Shown here piece after piece: positions 35,918 to 43,598 of a DNA stretch of 64,000 nt; the first letter of the stretch is position 1; each line of letters begins with the position of its first letter. The translations under genes were made by a program, and so were the position numbers. The stretch comes from Halobacillus salinarum (GTDB taxonomy: Bacteria > Bacillota > Bacilli > Bacillales > Halobacillaceae): positions 682,001 to 746,000 of the forward strand of contig NZ_CP095073.1 in assembly GCF_022919095.1 (NCBI RefSeq), read 5' to 3'. A model generated the notes under the pieces. The model had not been told where the DNA came from. It saw nothing but the letters and a program-made list of their open reading frames with translations, and ran no database searches.

Positions 35918-35948
35918 ACCAGATTCTTTTTGAATCTGGTTTTTTTTC
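35918..35948 (+). terminator. riboswitch-controlled terminator before thiW
   Basis: Stem ACCAGATTC / GAATCTGGT with a 5-base loop and TTTTTTTT. Its left arm region repeats AAACCAGATT-like sequence of the aptamer (ACCTGATCTGG), consistent with a switch between two folds. Confidence 0.88.
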
Positions 35949-35980
35949 GTCTTGTCCCTTAGAAAGGGAGGTAAATGACA

Positions 35981-36466
35981 ATGAAAACCCGCACGTTAAC
36001 TAGGATGGCTGTGCTGGCAGCTATCGGGACCCTTGGTTCTCAGTGGCTGTGGTTTCCAGCAGGTATTGCAAAAGCCTATCCTGTTCAGCACGCTGTTAAT
36101 GTGATTGCGGCGGTTACACTTGGCCCGCTGCCGGCTGTCGGTATCGCATTTGTAATCGGAGTATTAAGGAATCTGTTGGGGATCGGTACTTTGCTTGCTT
36201 TCCCTGGGGCAATGATTGGAGCATTCCTTTCAGGCATTCTTTACCGGCTGTTTCAAAGGCCGATTTACAGCGCGCTTGGGGAAGTCATGGGCACAGGTTT
36301 AATCGGTTCTTTAGTATCTGTACCTTATGCCCACGTCCTTATGGGAAGCGCTGGAGGAGCTTTTGTTTTTCTCCCTTCCTTTTTAATCAGCAGCTTTACG
36401 GGAGCATTAATCGGCTGGTTTCTTGTCGTACGCATGAAGCCAAGTCGTGCGTTACCAACATTCTAA
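35981..36466 (+). CDS. thiW: ThiW, thiamine-precursor S-component of an ECF transporter
   Basis: 161 residues from the ATG at 35981, 9 bases after GGGAGG; the ATG at 35975 is only 3 bases from it. About five to six hydrophobic helices; the start KTRTLTRMAVLAAIGTLGS carries the S-component AxxxA pattern and FPAGIAKAYPVQHAVNVIAA is ThiW-specific. Thought to bind a thiazole precursor and work with shared EcfAAT energising modules, which are not in the window. Between two TPP riboswitches. Confidence 0.9.
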   Translation: MKTRTLTRMAVLAAIGTLGSQWLWFPAGIAKAYPVQHAVNVIAAVTLGPLPAVGIAFVIGVLRNLLGIGTLLAFPGAMIGAFLSGILYRLFQRPIYSALGEVMGTGLIGSLVSVPYAHVLMGSAGGAFVFLPSFLISSFTGALIGWFLVVRMKPSRALPTF

Positions 36467-36476
36467 TCTATTGGAA

Positions 36477-36569
36477 ACTACTAGGGGCGCGATGATTCGC
36501 TGAGATAAGGCTGATCAAGCCTTTGTCCCTTACTACCTGATCTGGATTATGCCAGCGGAGGAAAGTAGT
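36477..36569 (+). ncRNA. second TPP riboswitch, upstream of tenA
   Basis: Starts ACTACTAGGGG, has CGCTGAGATAAGG, CCCTTACTACCTGATCTGG and ATGCCAGCGGAGGAAAGTAGT. No terminator hairpin with T tract follows. Instead CTAGTAG at 36592-36598 is the exact reverse complement of the P1 left arm CTACTAG (36478-36484), and CTTCC/CTCTCC lie between it and the GAAGGAGG ribosome site. This suggests translational control. Confidence 0.93.
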
Positions 36570-36628
36570 CATATCTCTCCAAATCTCTCCACTAGTAGCT
36601 TCCGAACTTTATGAAGGAGGCCATATTT

Positions 36629-37315
36629 GTGACATTTACAGAATTACTAAGAAAAGAAAATAATGATTTATTCGAAGCAATTTTTGATCATCCATTTGTT
36701 AGAGGGCTTGGCGAAGGGAATCTTCCTGCTGAGTCCATTGCCCATTATGTAAAAGCAGATTATGAATACTTGAATGCTTTCATGCAAATTTATGGAACAG
36801 CGATCTCCAAGTCTTCCGCCCGGGAGGATATCCTATTTTATAACGAACAAATTAATTTTGTCTTAAACAGCGAAATCCACCCTCACCGTAACCTTTGTGA
36901 GGTTATCGGAATTCGCTATGAAGACCTTCAAGGATACGCTCTGCCTCCTACAGCAGATCATTATGTGAAGCATATGCTTTATCATGCTCATTACGGAGAC
37001 TTAAGTGAAATTTTAGCAGCTCAGCTTCCTTGTCCATGGACGTATTTGGAAATCGGTAAGCATCTGCGTGACCGCTTCCAGCCTGGCGAAGATCATCCTT
37101 TTTCCCCTTGGATTCACTTTTATGCAGATGGGGAAATGGAAGAGTTAACGGACCATTTGCGCAGCCGGCTGGATGAGTTAGCAGAAAACGTGTCTGAAGC
37201 TAAGGAAGCCAGGTTGAAAGATGCCTTCCGCAAGAGCTGCCAGTTAGAATGGGCCTTCTGGGATATGGCTTATAATTGTGAGCAATGGCCTTCCGAAAAG
37301 GTGGTGGTAAAATGA
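36629..37315 (+). CDS. tenA: TenA, aminopyrimidine aminohydrolase (thiaminase II)
   Basis: 228 residues from GTG at 36629, 8 bases after GAAGGAGG; an in-frame ATG at 36611 lies upstream of the ribosome site and is unlikely. Helical bundle with the catalytic Cys in ILAAQLPCPWTYLEIG and YEYLNAFMQIYGTAI and FYNEQINFVLNSE. Hydrolyses 4-amino-5-aminomethyl-2-methylpyrimidine to HMP for thiamine salvage. Stop overlaps thiD start (ATGA). Confidence 0.94.
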   Translation: MTFTELLRKENNDLFEAIFDHPFVRGLGEGNLPAESIAHYVKADYEYLNAFMQIYGTAISKSSAREDILFYNEQINFVLNSEIHPHRNLCEVIGIRYEDLQGYALPPTADHYVKHMLYHAHYGDLSEILAAQLPCPWTYLEIGKHLRDRFQPGEDHPFSPWIHFYADGEMEELTDHLRSRLDELAENVSEAKEARLKDAFRKSCQLEWAFWDMAYNCEQWPSEKVVVK

Positions 37316-38115
37316 GAATTCCTTGTTCTTTAACGATTGCCGGTACTGATCCCAGCGGCGGGGCTGGGATACAAGCCGATTTAAAAACTTTTCAGGAAAT
37401 AAAGAGTTACGGGATGTCCGTTATAACCTCTGTTGTTGCCCAAAACACGACAGGCGTACAAGCGGTACATCACCTGCCGGTTGAAATATTGAGAAATCAG
37501 CTTGAGTCCATCTCATCGGATATGCCCATTCACGCGTTTAAAACGGGGATGATCGCCAGTAAGGAAATGATGAAAGCTATTGCTGATTGGATCCCCGAAG
37601 TTTCCGCTCCTTATGTCATGGATCCGGTGATGGTTGCACAAAGTGGGGATCCGCTCATTGAGGAGGAGTCGAGAACGTGGTTGAGAGACCAGTTGCTTCC
37701 TTTTGCCTCAGTCGTAACCCCAAACATTCCAGAAGCAGAGGATTTGCTTGGGAAAAAAATTGAAACGACCGAAGATATGCAAATCGCGGCTGAAGAAATT
37801 GTGACGAAGCTGGGAGCCGGTGCTTCTCTTGTTAAAGGGGGCCATTTAAACGGGAAAGCGGTCGATTTCCTATTTGACGGCGATAAGATTCATTCCTTTT
37901 CAGCAGAAAGAATAGAGACAAAAAACCTTCATGGAACCGGCTGTACGTATTCTGCAGCGATTACCGCTTATTTAAGCCAAGACTGTGATCTTGTTCAGGC
38001 GGTTGATCAATCGAAACACTTTGTTACTGCAGCTATCCGCTCTTCCTTTAATATTGGTTCAGGAAGCGGACCAACTAATCATTGGGCTATTCGTGAGGAG
38101 GCAGGTCATAAATGA
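37312..38115 (+). CDS. thiD: hydroxymethylpyrimidine/phosphomethylpyrimidine kinase
   Basis: 267 residues. Ribokinase-like fold: SLTIAGTDPSGGAGIQADL at the N-terminus, MDPVMVAQSGDPLI, and the anion hole HGTGCTYSAAITAYL. Two successive phosphorylations of HMP to HMP-PP. Overlaps tenA and thiM by four bases each. Confidence 0.95.
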   Translation: MRIPCSLTIAGTDPSGGAGIQADLKTFQEIKSYGMSVITSVVAQNTTGVQAVHHLPVEILRNQLESISSDMPIHAFKTGMIASKEMMKAIADWIPEVSAPYVMDPVMVAQSGDPLIEEESRTWLRDQLLPFASVVTPNIPEAEDLLGKKIETTEDMQIAAEEIVTKLGAGASLVKGGHLNGKAVDFLFDGDKIHSFSAERIETKNLHGTGCTYSAAITAYLSQDCDLVQAVDQSKHFVTAAIRSSFNIGSGSGPTNHWAIREEAGHK

Positions 38116-38885
38116 ATGAGATTGTACAGAAAGTAAGAGCGCAGGAACCTTTGATTCATAACTTAACAAATGCAGTAGTGATGAATTTTAGCGCAAATGG
38201 GCTGCTTGCTTTTGGAGCTTCCCCGATTATGGCAAATGCTAAAGAAGATGCAGCAGATGTGGCAAAGCTTTCAAATGGGGTGCTTATCAATATCGGCACT
38301 TTGACTGAAGCCCAGCTTGAAGCCATGATAGAAGCTGGTAAGGCTGCAAATGAAGCAGGCATCCCGGTCGTGATTGATCCAGTTGGTGTAGCCGCAACCA
38401 ATTTTAGAACCGAGGCTTTTCAAAGAATCGTAGAGCAGGTTCACCCCGATGTGATCAAGGGGAATGCAGGTGAGCTTGCTCATCTAGTCGGAATCGAGCT
38501 GGAAACCAAAGGTGTCGATGCAGTTGGCGAGGGGAACAGTCAGGAAATTGCCGGAAAAGTAGCCGTACACTTTCAAACGATAGCCGTCTTAACTGGAAAA
38601 GTCGACACGGTAAGTGATGGAAAGCAGACCCTTACGAATGAGACAGGCCATGCTTTGCTTTCTAAAGTGACAGGCGCGGGCTGCCTGCTCGGATCAATTA
38701 TTACAGCCTGTCTCTCCGTTGAAGGAGAGAATTTAGAGAAGGCTTATGCCGCTGTGAAATATTACGGTATGGCAGCTGCGTATGCTGCTTCTCAAAGCGG
38801 TGTGAACGGACCTGGTACATTTCTTCCGCAATTTTTGGATGCGCTGACTATGGAACCGGATACTCTAGAGAAGGGACTAATGTAA
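38112..38885 (+). CDS. thiM: hydroxyethylthiazole kinase
   Basis: 257 residues. Starts with PLIHNLTNAVVMNFSANGLL; VIKGNAGELAHLVG binds the substrate phosphate side and TGAGCLLGSIITACL holds the catalytic Cys/anion hole. Phosphorylates the thiazole moiety for salvage. Stop codon directly precedes the thiE ATG. Confidence 0.95.
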   Translation: MNEIVQKVRAQEPLIHNLTNAVVMNFSANGLLAFGASPIMANAKEDAADVAKLSNGVLINIGTLTEAQLEAMIEAGKAANEAGIPVVIDPVGVAATNFRTEAFQRIVEQVHPDVIKGNAGELAHLVGIELETKGVDAVGEGNSQEIAGKVAVHFQTIAVLTGKVDTVSDGKQTLTNETGHALLSKVTGAGCLLGSIITACLSVEGENLEKAYAAVKYYGMAAAYAASQSGVNGPGTFLPQFLDALTMEPDTLEKGLM

Positions 38886-39503
38886 ATGGACCTTTCCTTG
38901 AGGCTTAGAAAGTATTTAGTCATGGGCAGCCAGGACTGTTCAAGAAATCCTGAAGAAATTTTACGAGAGGCGATTGCTGGCGGAATTACAGCTTTTCAAT
39001 TCCGTGAAAAAGGCCCCCATTCGCTTCAAGGAGAAGAAAAAATAGAACTGGGGTTAAAGCTAAGGGCTCTCTGCCAAAAGCATGACGTATTGTTCATCGT
39101 GAATGATGACGTCGAATTAATCCATGCATTACAAGCGGATGGTATTCATGTAGGACAGGACGACCAGAGCGTGAACGACCTGCGGCCGAAATATCCGGAT
39201 CTCATTATTGGGCTTTCTGTGTCCAATGATGAAGAAGTAGAAAAAAGTCCAGTTGAATTAGTCGACTATCTAGGGGCAGGGCCTGTGTTTCCAACTACGA
39301 CCAAGCATGATGCAAGCCCGGTTGTCGGAACAAGCTGGCTGGAGAGCCTTAGAAGTTCTCATCCTCATCTTCCTCTTGTAGGAATAGGGGGCATCACTGT
39401 CGAAAACGCCCGTTTTGTAATAAATGCGGGAGCAGATGGTGTAGCCGTAGTATCAGCCATAACGAAAGCTGCAAATGTGAAAGAAGCTGTAGAGAATCTA
39501 TGA
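38886..39503 (+). CDS. thiE: thiamine phosphate synthase
   Basis: 205 residues, TIM barrel. AFQFREKGPHSLQGEE (diphosphate-binding), VNDDVELIHALQADGIHVGQ, GAGPVFPTTTKHDASP and VGIGGITVENARFVINAGADG are the known ThiE blocks. Joins HMP-PP and thiazole phosphate. The set tenA-thiDME plus thiW is a salvage set; no de novo thiC or thiG here. Confidence 0.96.
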   Translation: MDLSLRLRKYLVMGSQDCSRNPEEILREAIAGGITAFQFREKGPHSLQGEEKIELGLKLRALCQKHDVLFIVNDDVELIHALQADGIHVGQDDQSVNDLRPKYPDLIIGLSVSNDEEVEKSPVELVDYLGAGPVFPTTTKHDASPVVGTSWLESLRSSHPHLPLVGIGGITVENARFVINAGADGVAVVSAITKAANVKEAVENL

Positions 39504-39504
39504 A

Positions 39505-39537
39505 AAAGATGCGATCTAATCAAAGATCGCATCTTTA
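39505..39537 (+). terminator. terminator of the thiamine operon
   Basis: Stem AAAGATGCGATCT / AGATCGCATCTTT, 6-base loop. The T tract is short but the stem is strong. Confidence 0.8.
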
Positions 39538-39975
39538 GATTGTCGAACTGTCAGACAGTTTTTTTGAGGCAAATACAAGTACAACTGAATTGGATTCGCC
39601 TTAGTATTGACTGGCATCAAGAAGCTTACTTTACTGTGTTTTTCATCCCTGTGGAAGTATCTCATGATAATAAGAGTTGGAACTTGCTTTTCTTTTGAAT
39701 TCTAATTGCTTAAGCTTTTGAGATAAGAGGATGAAAGTTTCTATTTTGTAAAAAGGGAAGGGAAACGAGAGACTCTTATGGGAACAAAAAGACAGGGAAA
39801 GGCTCCGGAAGCCGCAGGCTGAGGAGACTTGCCGTCGCCCATGGAAAGCGAGCGTTTCCCTGACCCTTTTCTTCTTATCAATATTCAGAACCATTGGTGG
39901 TTTTATAATTTTCTTACCGTTCATTGGTCGTCTTTAGTTGGGATGCTTTTCATCATGTCCCAGCGCTCTATTGAT
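39538..39975. other. intergenic region containing a GC-rich repeat
   Basis: No supported gene in about 440 bases. It contains the repeat element at 39793-39862; the remainder is AT-rich and featureless to the eye. Confidence 0.5.
39793..39862. repeat. GC-rich intergenic repeat with inverted ends
   Basis: 70 bases bounded by CAGGGAAA and TTTCCCTG (8-base perfect inverted repeat). The inside (GGCTCCGGAAGCCGCAGGC, GAGGAGACTTGCCGTCGCCC) is far richer in GC than its surroundings. It resembles the class of dispersed Bacillaceae repeats with a CGG...GAGGAG...CCGCGGAAAGCG layout; the element near 58100 is of the same general kind. Confidence 0.6.
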
Positions 39976-41199
39976 TCAGGAGGAAGCGGGAATGGATTCG
40001 TCTGGTCCCAGCGTAGGAACGTCTAAATCGACCGTATCTGGATATTTTATCCCAGCTCCAGTGTTTAGAACCACTACCGATTCTCCTTTTTTAATCCAAT
40101 CTTCCTCTCTTAATTTCCGGGCAGCAGCAAAGCAGGCGGCTCCTTCCGGGCATATAAACGTACCTTCTTTTTCAGCTGCCAGTTTTTGTTCTTGTAAAAG
40201 AGCGGAGTCATCCACTGAAACAGCACAGCCTTCTGTTTCGTAAACAGCATCCAGCACAAGAAAATCTCCAATTGCTTTAGGGACGTTGATGCCAAAAGCA
40301 ACCGTCTCTGAGTTTTCCCAAAAGCTGGACTCACGTCTGCCTTCCTTCCATGCTTCGACAATCGGGGCACATCCTGAAGACTGAACGGCGACTAATCGGG
40401 GAAGCTTATCATTTTTCAGCCAGCCGAGCGCTTGAAGCTCCTTAAAGGCTTTATACACCCCAATCAGGCCGACTCCTCCCCCTGTAGGGTAGAGAAGGAC
40501 ATCTGGAAGCTCCCAATTTAATTGCTCTGCAATTTCAAGACCCATCGTTTTTTTTCCTTCAATCCGGTACGGCTCTTTGAGAGTGGATACATCATAGATT
40601 CCGCGTTCTTTTACAGCCTGGCTGACAATTTTTCCTGCATCACTGATCAGGCCGTCCACAAGAAACAAATCGGCCCCTGAAACTGCACATTCATTGCGGG
40701 TGATTTTAGGCGCGTCAATCGGCATGACGATCGTTGATTTAATATTTGCTCTTGCTGCATATAAAGACCACGCAGCTCCTGCATTTCCGTTTGTTGGCAT
40801 AGCGATCTCCTCAACCCCAAGTTCCTTCGCTTTAGAAACGCCTACAGCAGCCCCTCTTGCTTTAAATGCCCCTGTTGGAATCACTCCTTCATCTTTCAAA
40901 AACAGCGGTTCAATTCCTATTTCCTTACTCAGTGAGGAGAGTCTAATCAATGGTGTCATCCCTTCACCGAGTGTAACTACGTGGGCTTTGTTTTGAACGG
41001 GAAGCAGCTCATGATAGCGCCATAAGTCAGGAGCTCTCGTAGTTAAATCTTCTTTTAACCAATCGGTTTTAAGAGAAGAAAGGTCGTAACCGACGAGCAA
41101 AGGAGATCCGCACGCTTCACACAAATGTTGTGGTTCATCACAAGAATAGACGATCGAGCACTTTGGACAGGACAAGTGAGATACATAGCTATACTTCAT
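39976..41199 (-). CDS. threonine synthase-like PLP enzyme with zinc ribbon
   Basis: 407 residues from the ATG at 41199, after AAGGGG. N-terminal zinc ribbon (LSCPKCSIVYSC, HLCEACGSPLL), then fold type II PLP domain with TLGEGMTPLIRL, the Schiff-base Lys in TGAFKARGAAVG, MPTNGNAGAAWSLYAA and LYPTGGGVGLIGVYKA. This is the ThrC class-2 pattern, but the gene stands alone, divergent from doeA, rather than with hom and thrB. It may be a lyase of the degradation pathway rather than biosynthetic threonine synthase. Confidence 0.82.
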   Translation of the reverse strand: MKYSYVSHLSCPKCSIVYSCDEPQHLCEACGSPLLVGYDLSSLKTDWLKEDLTTRAPDLWRYHELLPVQNKAHVVTLGEGMTPLIRLSSLSKEIGIEPLFLKDEGVIPTGAFKARGAAVGVSKAKELGVEEIAMPTNGNAGAAWSLYAARANIKSTIVMPIDAPKITRNECAVSGADLFLVDGLISDAGKIVSQAVKERGIYDVSTLKEPYRIEGKKTMGLEIAEQLNWELPDVLLYPTGGGVGLIGVYKAFKELQALGWLKNDKLPRLVAVQSSGCAPIVEAWKEGRRESSFWENSETVAFGINVPKAIGDFLVLDAVYETEGCAVSVDDSALLQEQKLAAEKEGTFICPEGAACFAAARKLREEDWIKKGESVVVLNTGAGIKYPDTVDLDVPTLGPDESIPASS

Positions 41200-41343
41200 G
41201 TTCATCCCCTTAATTAAGTATATTTTCTTCCATCCTATCATACTCGGCTGCTGACTTGGGAAAGCCTGTTTCGCTGCGGACACGCTAATTTGTATAAAAC
41301 GTCTCTTAAAAAATTCATACACTTTTTACATTACATTCATAAA

Positions 41344-41363
41344 TTTCGTTGAATACAATGAAA
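41344..41363. promoter_or_regulatory. PucR-box-like palindrome in the doeA upstream region
   Basis: TTTCgTTG-aata-CAAtGAAA: an inverted repeat with 7 matched bases on each side. Each arm reads WWWCNTTG, the first part of the B. subtilis PucR box (WWWCNTTGGTTAA). Located 48 bases before doeA and 145 before the divergent threonine synthase-like start. TTGAAT (41349) with TATTTT (41371) at 16 bases could be the promoter it overlaps. Confidence 0.45.
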
Positions 41364-41410
41364 GTACCATTATTTTAATATTCAGATAAATGGTAGGAGG
41401 GGGAATAACA

Positions 41411-42613
41411 ATGGTGCTTCCTTTTGATATTTTAGAATATCATCAGCGACTTAAAGAGACCAAAGAGCGTATGGAGGAAAAAGGAATCGAAGTACTGCTC
41501 ATCACAGATCCGGCAAACATGAATTACCTTTCCGGCTATGATGCCTGGTCTTTTTATGTACACCAGATGATGGTAATTATTGTCGATGAACCACAGCCAC
41601 TTTGGATCGGAAGGTTTCAGGATGCCAATGGAGCCCGCGCCACCACTTGGATCTATGATGAAAATGTGATTGCTTACCCAGATTATTATGTTCATTCGAC
41701 GACCTACCACCCGATGGATTTTATTGCGGAGATTCTTTCGCAAATAGGACAGGGGAACCGGAATATTGCGGTGGAAATGGACCACTATTATTTCACGGGC
41801 ATGGCCTTGGAACGGTTAAAAAGAGGGCTGCCAAACGCCGCTTTTCACGATGGAACCCTGATCGTAAATCAAGTGAGAATTGTGAAATCAGACCAGGAAA
41901 TTGAATATATGAGACGGGCTGCTAAAATAGCAGACCTCGCGATGGCCAAAGGTGTTCAAAGTATAAGCCCTGGAGTTCGCGAATGCGATACAGCGGCTGA
42001 AATTTATTATCACTTAGTAAAAGGAACCCCTGAACATGGGGGCGAGTACCCAGCGATTGTCCCTCTTTTACCAACTGGTGACCAGACGTCCATTCCCCAC
42101 TTAACTTGGACAGAACGGCCTTTTGTGGAAGGGAATGCGGTCATTGTAGAGCTGGCAGGCTGCTACAAACGTTATCATGTGCCACTGGCACGAACCGTGT
42201 CTATCGGCCAACCTGGCGAAAAGCTGCAATATTTGGCTCCTGTTGTTTTAGAAGGAATCCAAAACGTTCTTACAGCTGCAAAGCCAGGGGTCACGTGCAG
42301 TGACTTAGAAGAAGTATGGCGCAAGAGTATTAAGAAATACGGTTTTGAAAAGGAATCGAGATTAGGCTATTCTGTCGGTTTAAATTACCCGCCGGACTGG
42401 GGTGAGCATACCGCGAGCATCCGCAAAGGAGATACCACAGTGTTAAAGCAGAATATGACTTTTCACCTGATTCCGGCTTTGTGGTTTGATACGGACGGCA
42501 TAGAAATAAGCTCGACATTCAGGGTTACAGATAGAGGCTGCGAAAAATTTACTACCTATCCAGAGGAGTTAATCGTTCGCGACCATCTGGATTTAAGCGG
42601 ACAAATCAGTTAA
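41411..42613 (+). CDS. doeA: ectoine hydrolase DoeA (M24 metallopeptidase fold)
   Basis: 400 residues, ATG at 41411 after TAGGAGGGGG. Creatinase/Xaa-Pro peptidase fold; the DoeA hallmarks are NMNYLSGYDAWSFYV, RFQDANGARATTW, YPAIVPLLPTGDQTSIPHL, CYKRYHVPLARTV, and NYPPDWGEHTASIRKGDTTV. It opens the ectoine ring to N-acetyl-diaminobutyrate in known organisms (Halomonas DoeA, 399 residues). First gene of a six-gene operon with very short gaps. Confidence 0.88.
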   Translation: MVLPFDILEYHQRLKETKERMEEKGIEVLLITDPANMNYLSGYDAWSFYVHQMMVIIVDEPQPLWIGRFQDANGARATTWIYDENVIAYPDYYVHSTTYHPMDFIAEILSQIGQGNRNIAVEMDHYYFTGMALERLKRGLPNAAFHDGTLIVNQVRIVKSDQEIEYMRRAAKIADLAMAKGVQSISPGVRECDTAAEIYYHLVKGTPEHGGEYPAIVPLLPTGDQTSIPHLTWTERPFVEGNAVIVELAGCYKRYHVPLARTVSIGQPGEKLQYLAPVVLEGIQNVLTAAKPGVTCSDLEEVWRKSIKKYGFEKESRLGYSVGLNYPPDWGEHTASIRKGDTTVLKQNMTFHLIPALWFDTDGIEISSTFRVTDRGCEKFTTYPEELIVRDHLDLSGQIS

Positions 42614-42629
42614 AGAGGAGGTGGCTGAG

Positions 42630-43598
42630 ATGCACCTTTTTAACAGGGATCAAATTGAAAAAGTCGTGCAGTTAAATAAAGAAGTGATTCAAGTTATTGA
42701 GGATGCCTTTACAGCATTACAGACTAAATCTGTCCAAATGCCACCGATTATGAGAGTGGATGTCCCTGAGCATAACGGAGAGGTGGACATTAAATCCGCT
42801 TATATCAGCGGGTATGACAGCTTTGCCGTGAAGCTTTCCTCCGGATTTTTTAATAACCCGCAAAAGGGACTGCCAAGTGCAAATGGACTAATGATCCTTC
42901 TTAGCTCAGAAACAGGGATGCCTAAGGCTGTGCTTGCAGATAACGGGTTGCTGACGGATATTCGTACTGCTGCTGCTGGAGCTGTTGCCGCCAGACATTT
43001 GAGCAGGAAAGATAGTAAAACTGCGGGAGTCATTGGGGCAGGAGCCCAGGCCCGTTTACAGCTGGAAGCCCTCATGCAAGTGCGTTCCATTGAACGGGTG
43101 CTTGTGTTTGGAAGGAGACAGGAGCAGGCAGATGTCTATAAAGAGGATATGGAACGGAAGCTTGGGGTGGACGTGATCGTTTGCCGTTCACCTGAAACTG
43201 TGGTTACTGAAAGCGATATTGTGATGACCACTACACCGGCTAAAGAACCCATTATAAAAGCAGAATGGATGCATCCCGGACTTCATATCACGGCCATGGG
43301 GTCTGATGCTGAACACAAACAGGAGCTTGAAGCGAAAGCAGTTCTTTCAGCTGATCTGTTTACGTGTGATGTGAAATCCCAGTCGTTAAGACTTGGAGAG
43401 ATGCGGATGGTCCATGAAAATGATAAAGCGATACAGCAGGCTTTGGAATTAGGTGAAATCACCAGTGGACAAAAACAAGGGCGTTCGAATAGCGAACAAA
43501 TAACCATCTGTGATCTAACAGGAACGGGAGTTCAGGATACTGCGATCGCACGATTTGCTTTCGAACTTTTAGATTCTAAAGGGGGCGTATATCGATGA
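42630..43598 (+). CDS. eutC: ornithine cyclodeaminase-family protein, EutC-like
   Basis: 322 residues from the ATG at 42630, 8 bases after GGAGG. OCD/mu-crystallin fold: KSAYISGYDSFAVKLSSGFF, LADNGLLTDIRTAAAGAVAA, and the NAD loop GVIGAGAQARLQLEAL, ICDLTGTGVQDTAIARFAFE. EutC is the partner of EutB in hydroxyectoine catabolism. Here the EutB-like gene is 9 kb away beside a PucR regulator. Alternatives in the family are alanine or ornithine cyclodeaminase. Confidence 0.82.
   Translation: MHLFNRDQIEKVVQLNKEVIQVIEDAFTALQTKSVQMPPIMRVDVPEHNGEVDIKSAYISGYDSFAVKLSSGFFNNPQKGLPSANGLMILLSSETGMPKAVLADNGLLTDIRTAAAGAVAARHLSRKDSKTAGVIGAGAQARLQLEALMQVRSIERVLVFGRRQEQADVYKEDMERKLGVDVIVCRSPETVVTESDIVMTTTPAKEPIIKAEWMHPGLHITAMGSDAEHKQELEAKAVLSADLFTCDVKSQSLRLGEMRMVHENDKAIQQALELGEITSGQKQGRSNSEQITICDLTGTGVQDTAIARFAFELLDSKGGVYR

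Noticed and set aside
39643-39924. Minus-strand frame in the gap after thiE
   Set aside because: It runs through the repeat element and an AT-rich stretch with no ribosome site or recognisable sequence.
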